Source of the DNA: Polyangiaceae bacterium
GTDB taxonomy: Bacteria; Myxococcota; Polyangia; Polyangiales; Polyangiaceae
NCBI GenBank assembly: GCA_025936205.1
Contig: JAICTU010000404.1
Span: 1-8,533 of the forward strand
Reading direction: 5' to 3'
DNA length: 8,533 nt
In this document: one piece after another, positions 7,317-8,533 of the stretch
Position numbering within the stretch: the stretch's first letter is position 1
How the letters are laid out: every line of letters starts with the position of its first letter
Position numbers and translations under genes: made by a program
The notes under the pieces: model-generated
Seen by the model: the letters and a program-made list of their open reading frames with translations, nothing else
Told to the model about the DNA's origin: nothing
The model's database searches: none

Positions 7317-7332
7317 AGCACCTCGCGTGCCA
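7317..7332 (-). promoter_or_regulatory. Sigma-54-type (-24/-12) promoter for the peptide operon
   Basis: The minus strand reads TGGCACG-CGAG-GTGCT against the consensus TGGCACG-N4-TTGCW. The -24 element is exact, the invariant GG and GC are present with exactly 10 bases between them, and only one -12 base differs. Transcription would begin near 7306, giving a leader of about 48 bases to the ATG at 7258. Sigma-54 promoters need an activator ATPase bound upstream, which fits the dyad at 7388-7424. Confidence 0.7.
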
Positions 7333-7348
7333 GCTCGCACACAGCGGG

Positions 7349-7363
7349 AAATGCGCAGATTTC
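7349..7363. promoter_or_regulatory. AT-rich patch with weak IHF-like match
   Basis: The patch lies between the sigma-54 promoter and the upstream dyad. On the minus strand it contains AATCTG-CGCA-TTT, which agrees with the IHF consensus WATCAA-N4-TTR at six of nine specified bases. It is also a near-palindrome (AAAT...ATTT). Position and base composition fit a DNA-bending site, but the match alone is weak. Confidence 0.25.
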
Positions 7364-7387
7364 TCGACAGCCCCCGCCCCGTACGGT

Positions 7388-7424
7388 CCCGTGGACTGTC
7401 CACGGGCTCGCTACAGACAGTCCA
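7388..7424. promoter_or_regulatory. Dyad plus extra half-site: candidate enhancer or operator in the divergent region
   Basis: CCCGTGGA-CTG-TCCACGGG (7388-7406) is a perfect inverted repeat with 8-base arms. The overlapping TGGACTGTC (7392-7400) recurs inverted as GACAGTCCA at 7416-7424. Relative to the predicted peptide start site the sites centre near -91 and -114, the usual range for sigma-54 enhancer-binding proteins. They also lie 67-103 bases upstream of the divergent TPR-PEGA gene and could serve both. The binding protein is unknown. Confidence 0.55.
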
Positions 7425-7490
7425 GCGGCGGAGCGAGCGCGCGCGTGCGCACCTGGACCGGCCTGGCCGCAACGTATATGCTGGTCGCCC

Positions 7491-8471
7491 TTGCGGGTCC
7501 TCCTCGTCTCGTCGGTGCTTTTGTTCTGCGCTCCGAGCTTCGCGCAGACAGCGCCCGCCTCAGCGGCGGTCAGCGCGCAGGCTCGCGCGAGTTTTTCTCG
7601 GGGAATGGATGCGTATGATCATGGGCATTTCCGCGCAGCAATTGAACATTTTAAAGAGGCCGACCGGCTGGCCCCCAGTCCGCGACTGAGCTTCAACATC
7701 GCGCTAGCCTACGAGCGCATGGACGATGTTCCCAACGCGCTCGCGGCCTACCGCGATTTCCTGCGCCGGTCGCCGGAGGCGGAGAACGTGCAGCCCACCA
7801 GCGTGAGGGTGGCGGAGCTGGAGCTCGAGCTGCAGAAGTCCGGCGTCCAGCAAGTAACAGTGCTCTCCGATCCGATCGGAGCCACCGTACTGATCGACGA
7901 GCTCTCGCGCGGAGTGTCGCCGTGGACGGGCGAGCTTCCGCCAGGTCCGCATCGGTTGACCTTGCGCGCGCGCGGCTATCACGATAGCGCGCACGATTTC
8001 GTTCTGCCGGCGCGGCATGCGATCGATCTGAGCTTTCCGCTCGAGCAGCTGCCCGCGTCGCCGCCGAGTGCCGCCGCTGTACCGGCTGCTCCGGTTCCGA
8101 TGGTGACCGCTGCGCTGGTGCCGCCTCCGATCGAGCCAGTGGGTGCAGAGCCGGGGGTGCAATGGTGGACGTGGACGGCGTTCGGGGCATCGGCGGCGGC
8201 GTTGATCGGCGCTGGCGCCTTCGAGATCTCTCGCCGGCATCTGGAGTCGGAAGCGATCGAGCATCGCTACAGCGCTGACACCGCGGAGACCTGGGACAAG
8301 ATGCTCCAGCAGCGCACGCTGTCGCGTGTGTTCCTGGGCACCGGTTTGGCGTTGGGGGCGCTGGGAGGGGTGTCATTGTATTTGGATCTGCAGCGGGGAG
8401 AAGCGAGCCCGGAACTGGGCCTCGCGTGCGGTCCGAGCCAATGCGGGGCGTTCGCGCAGGGGGCATGGTGA
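7491..8471 (+). CDS. Secreted TPR-PEGA protein with two C-terminal membrane segments
   Basis: The protein has 326 residues. The TTG start at 7491 is chosen because it gives an ideal signal peptide (MRVLLVSSVLLFCAPSFA, cut near Q19). No ATG or GTG lies in frame just upstream, and no clear ribosome binding site is visible. Residues ~29-115 are TPR-like (RGMDAYDHGHFRAAIEHFKEA, then FNIALAYERMDDVPNALAAYR). Residues ~122-178 form a PEGA domain (SDPIGATVLIDELSRGVSPWTGEL, then GPHRLTLRARGY). A Pro/Ala/Val linker leads to membrane spans at ~225-247 and ~280-301. The short tail carries two Cys (LACGPSQCG). The design repeats that of the left-edge gene, though sequence similarity is modest. It is divergent from the peptide gene and shares its control region. 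An envelope sensing or scaffold role is inference. Confidence 0.88.
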   Translation: MRVLLVSSVLLFCAPSFAQTAPASAAVSAQARASFSRGMDAYDHGHFRAAIEHFKEADRLAPSPRLSFNIALAYERMDDVPNALAAYRDFLRRSPEAENVQPTSVRVAELELELQKSGVQQVTVLSDPIGATVLIDELSRGVSPWTGELPPGPHRLTLRARGYHDSAHDFVLPARHAIDLSFPLEQLPASPPSAAAVPAAPVPMVTAALVPPPIEPVGAEPGVQWWTWTAFGASAAALIGAGAFEISRRHLESEAIEHRYSADTAETWDKMLQQRTLSRVFLGTGLALGALGGVSLYLDLQRGEASPELGLACGPSQCGAFAQGAW

Positions 8472-8533
8472 AGAGCCCGCTGCTCTTGGGCCTCGGGCTC
8501 GTGCTCGCGGGGATTGCGTGCAATCCCGAGCAC
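8465..8533 (+). CDS. Probable lipoprotein, N-terminus only (runs off right edge)
   Basis: The ATG at 8465 overlaps the preceding stop codon by 7 bases; GTG 8468, overlapping as GTGA, is the alternative. AGGGGG lies just upstream as a ribosome binding site. The 23 visible codons give MVKSPLLLGLGLVLAGIACN: two residues, a Lys, a hydrophobic core and a Cys at 19, as in a lipoprotein signal. The box AGIAC is loose, since Gly sits where Leu is usual. The overlap suggests coupled expression with the TPR-PEGA gene. Function is unknown. Confidence 0.55.
   Translation, partial: MVKSPLLLGLGLVLAGIACNPEH

Noticed and set aside
6998..7618. Plus-strand frame through the peptide gene and the divergent promoter
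   Set aside because: It opposes the peptide gene, whose leader motif and ribosome binding site are clear, and it shows only Ala-rich shadow sequence.
1..8533. CRISPR arrays, tRNA or rRNA genes, IS ends, transposases
   Set aside because: None seen. The only repeats are short in-frame tandem units and the regulatory dyad.

Overview
The window is GC-rich (roughly 70% by eye). Its genes show strong G/C bias at third codon positions, GTG and TTG starts, and secreted TPR-PEGA proteins with two late membrane segments. Together with a good sigma-54-type promoter, this fits a myxobacterium (Myxococcota, Polyangia-like). That assignment is inference from style; no marker gene is present.

The centre (7332 down to 1146, minus strand) reads as one peptide-export operon. 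A sigma-54-like promoter (7317-7332) lies 58 bases upstream of a small gene (7019-7258). That gene encodes a 79-residue precursor with a class II bacteriocin-type double-glycine leader ending ELSQVVGG. The predicted mature part is very unusual: glycine- and arginine/histidine-rich, then a short Asn/Ile/Thr-rich tail, with no Cys, Lys, Asp or Glu. After a 223-base gap that holds a strong hairpin come three genes joined by TGATG stop-start overlaps. They are an HlyD-type membrane fusion protein with a ~220-residue extra cytoplasmic N-terminus (4948-6795), an ABC transporter with an N-terminal C39 peptidase (2735-4948), and a second ABC transporter without peptidase (1146-2735). The C39 domain would cut the leader after GG, and the ABC/fusion proteins would export the core. 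No RiPP modification enzyme, immunity gene or outer-membrane channel is visible in the window.

The flanks hold two secreted proteins of the same design: signal peptide, TPR-like helices, PEGA-like beta domain, Pro/Gly/Ala linker and C-terminal membrane segment(s). One (1-972, minus strand, cut by the window edge) follows the second ABC gene in the same direction. The other (7491-8471, plus strand) is divergent from the peptide gene. It overlaps the start of a probable small lipoprotein gene (8465-8533, cut by the window edge). The 232-base divergent region between the peptide gene and the right-hand TPR-PEGA gene carries a perfect 8-3-8 dyad with an extra half-site about 90-115 bases upstream of the predicted sigma-54 start. 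That is where an enhancer-binding protein would bind.

The best candidate for something undescribed is the peptide with its dedicated exporter, under apparent sigma-54 control.
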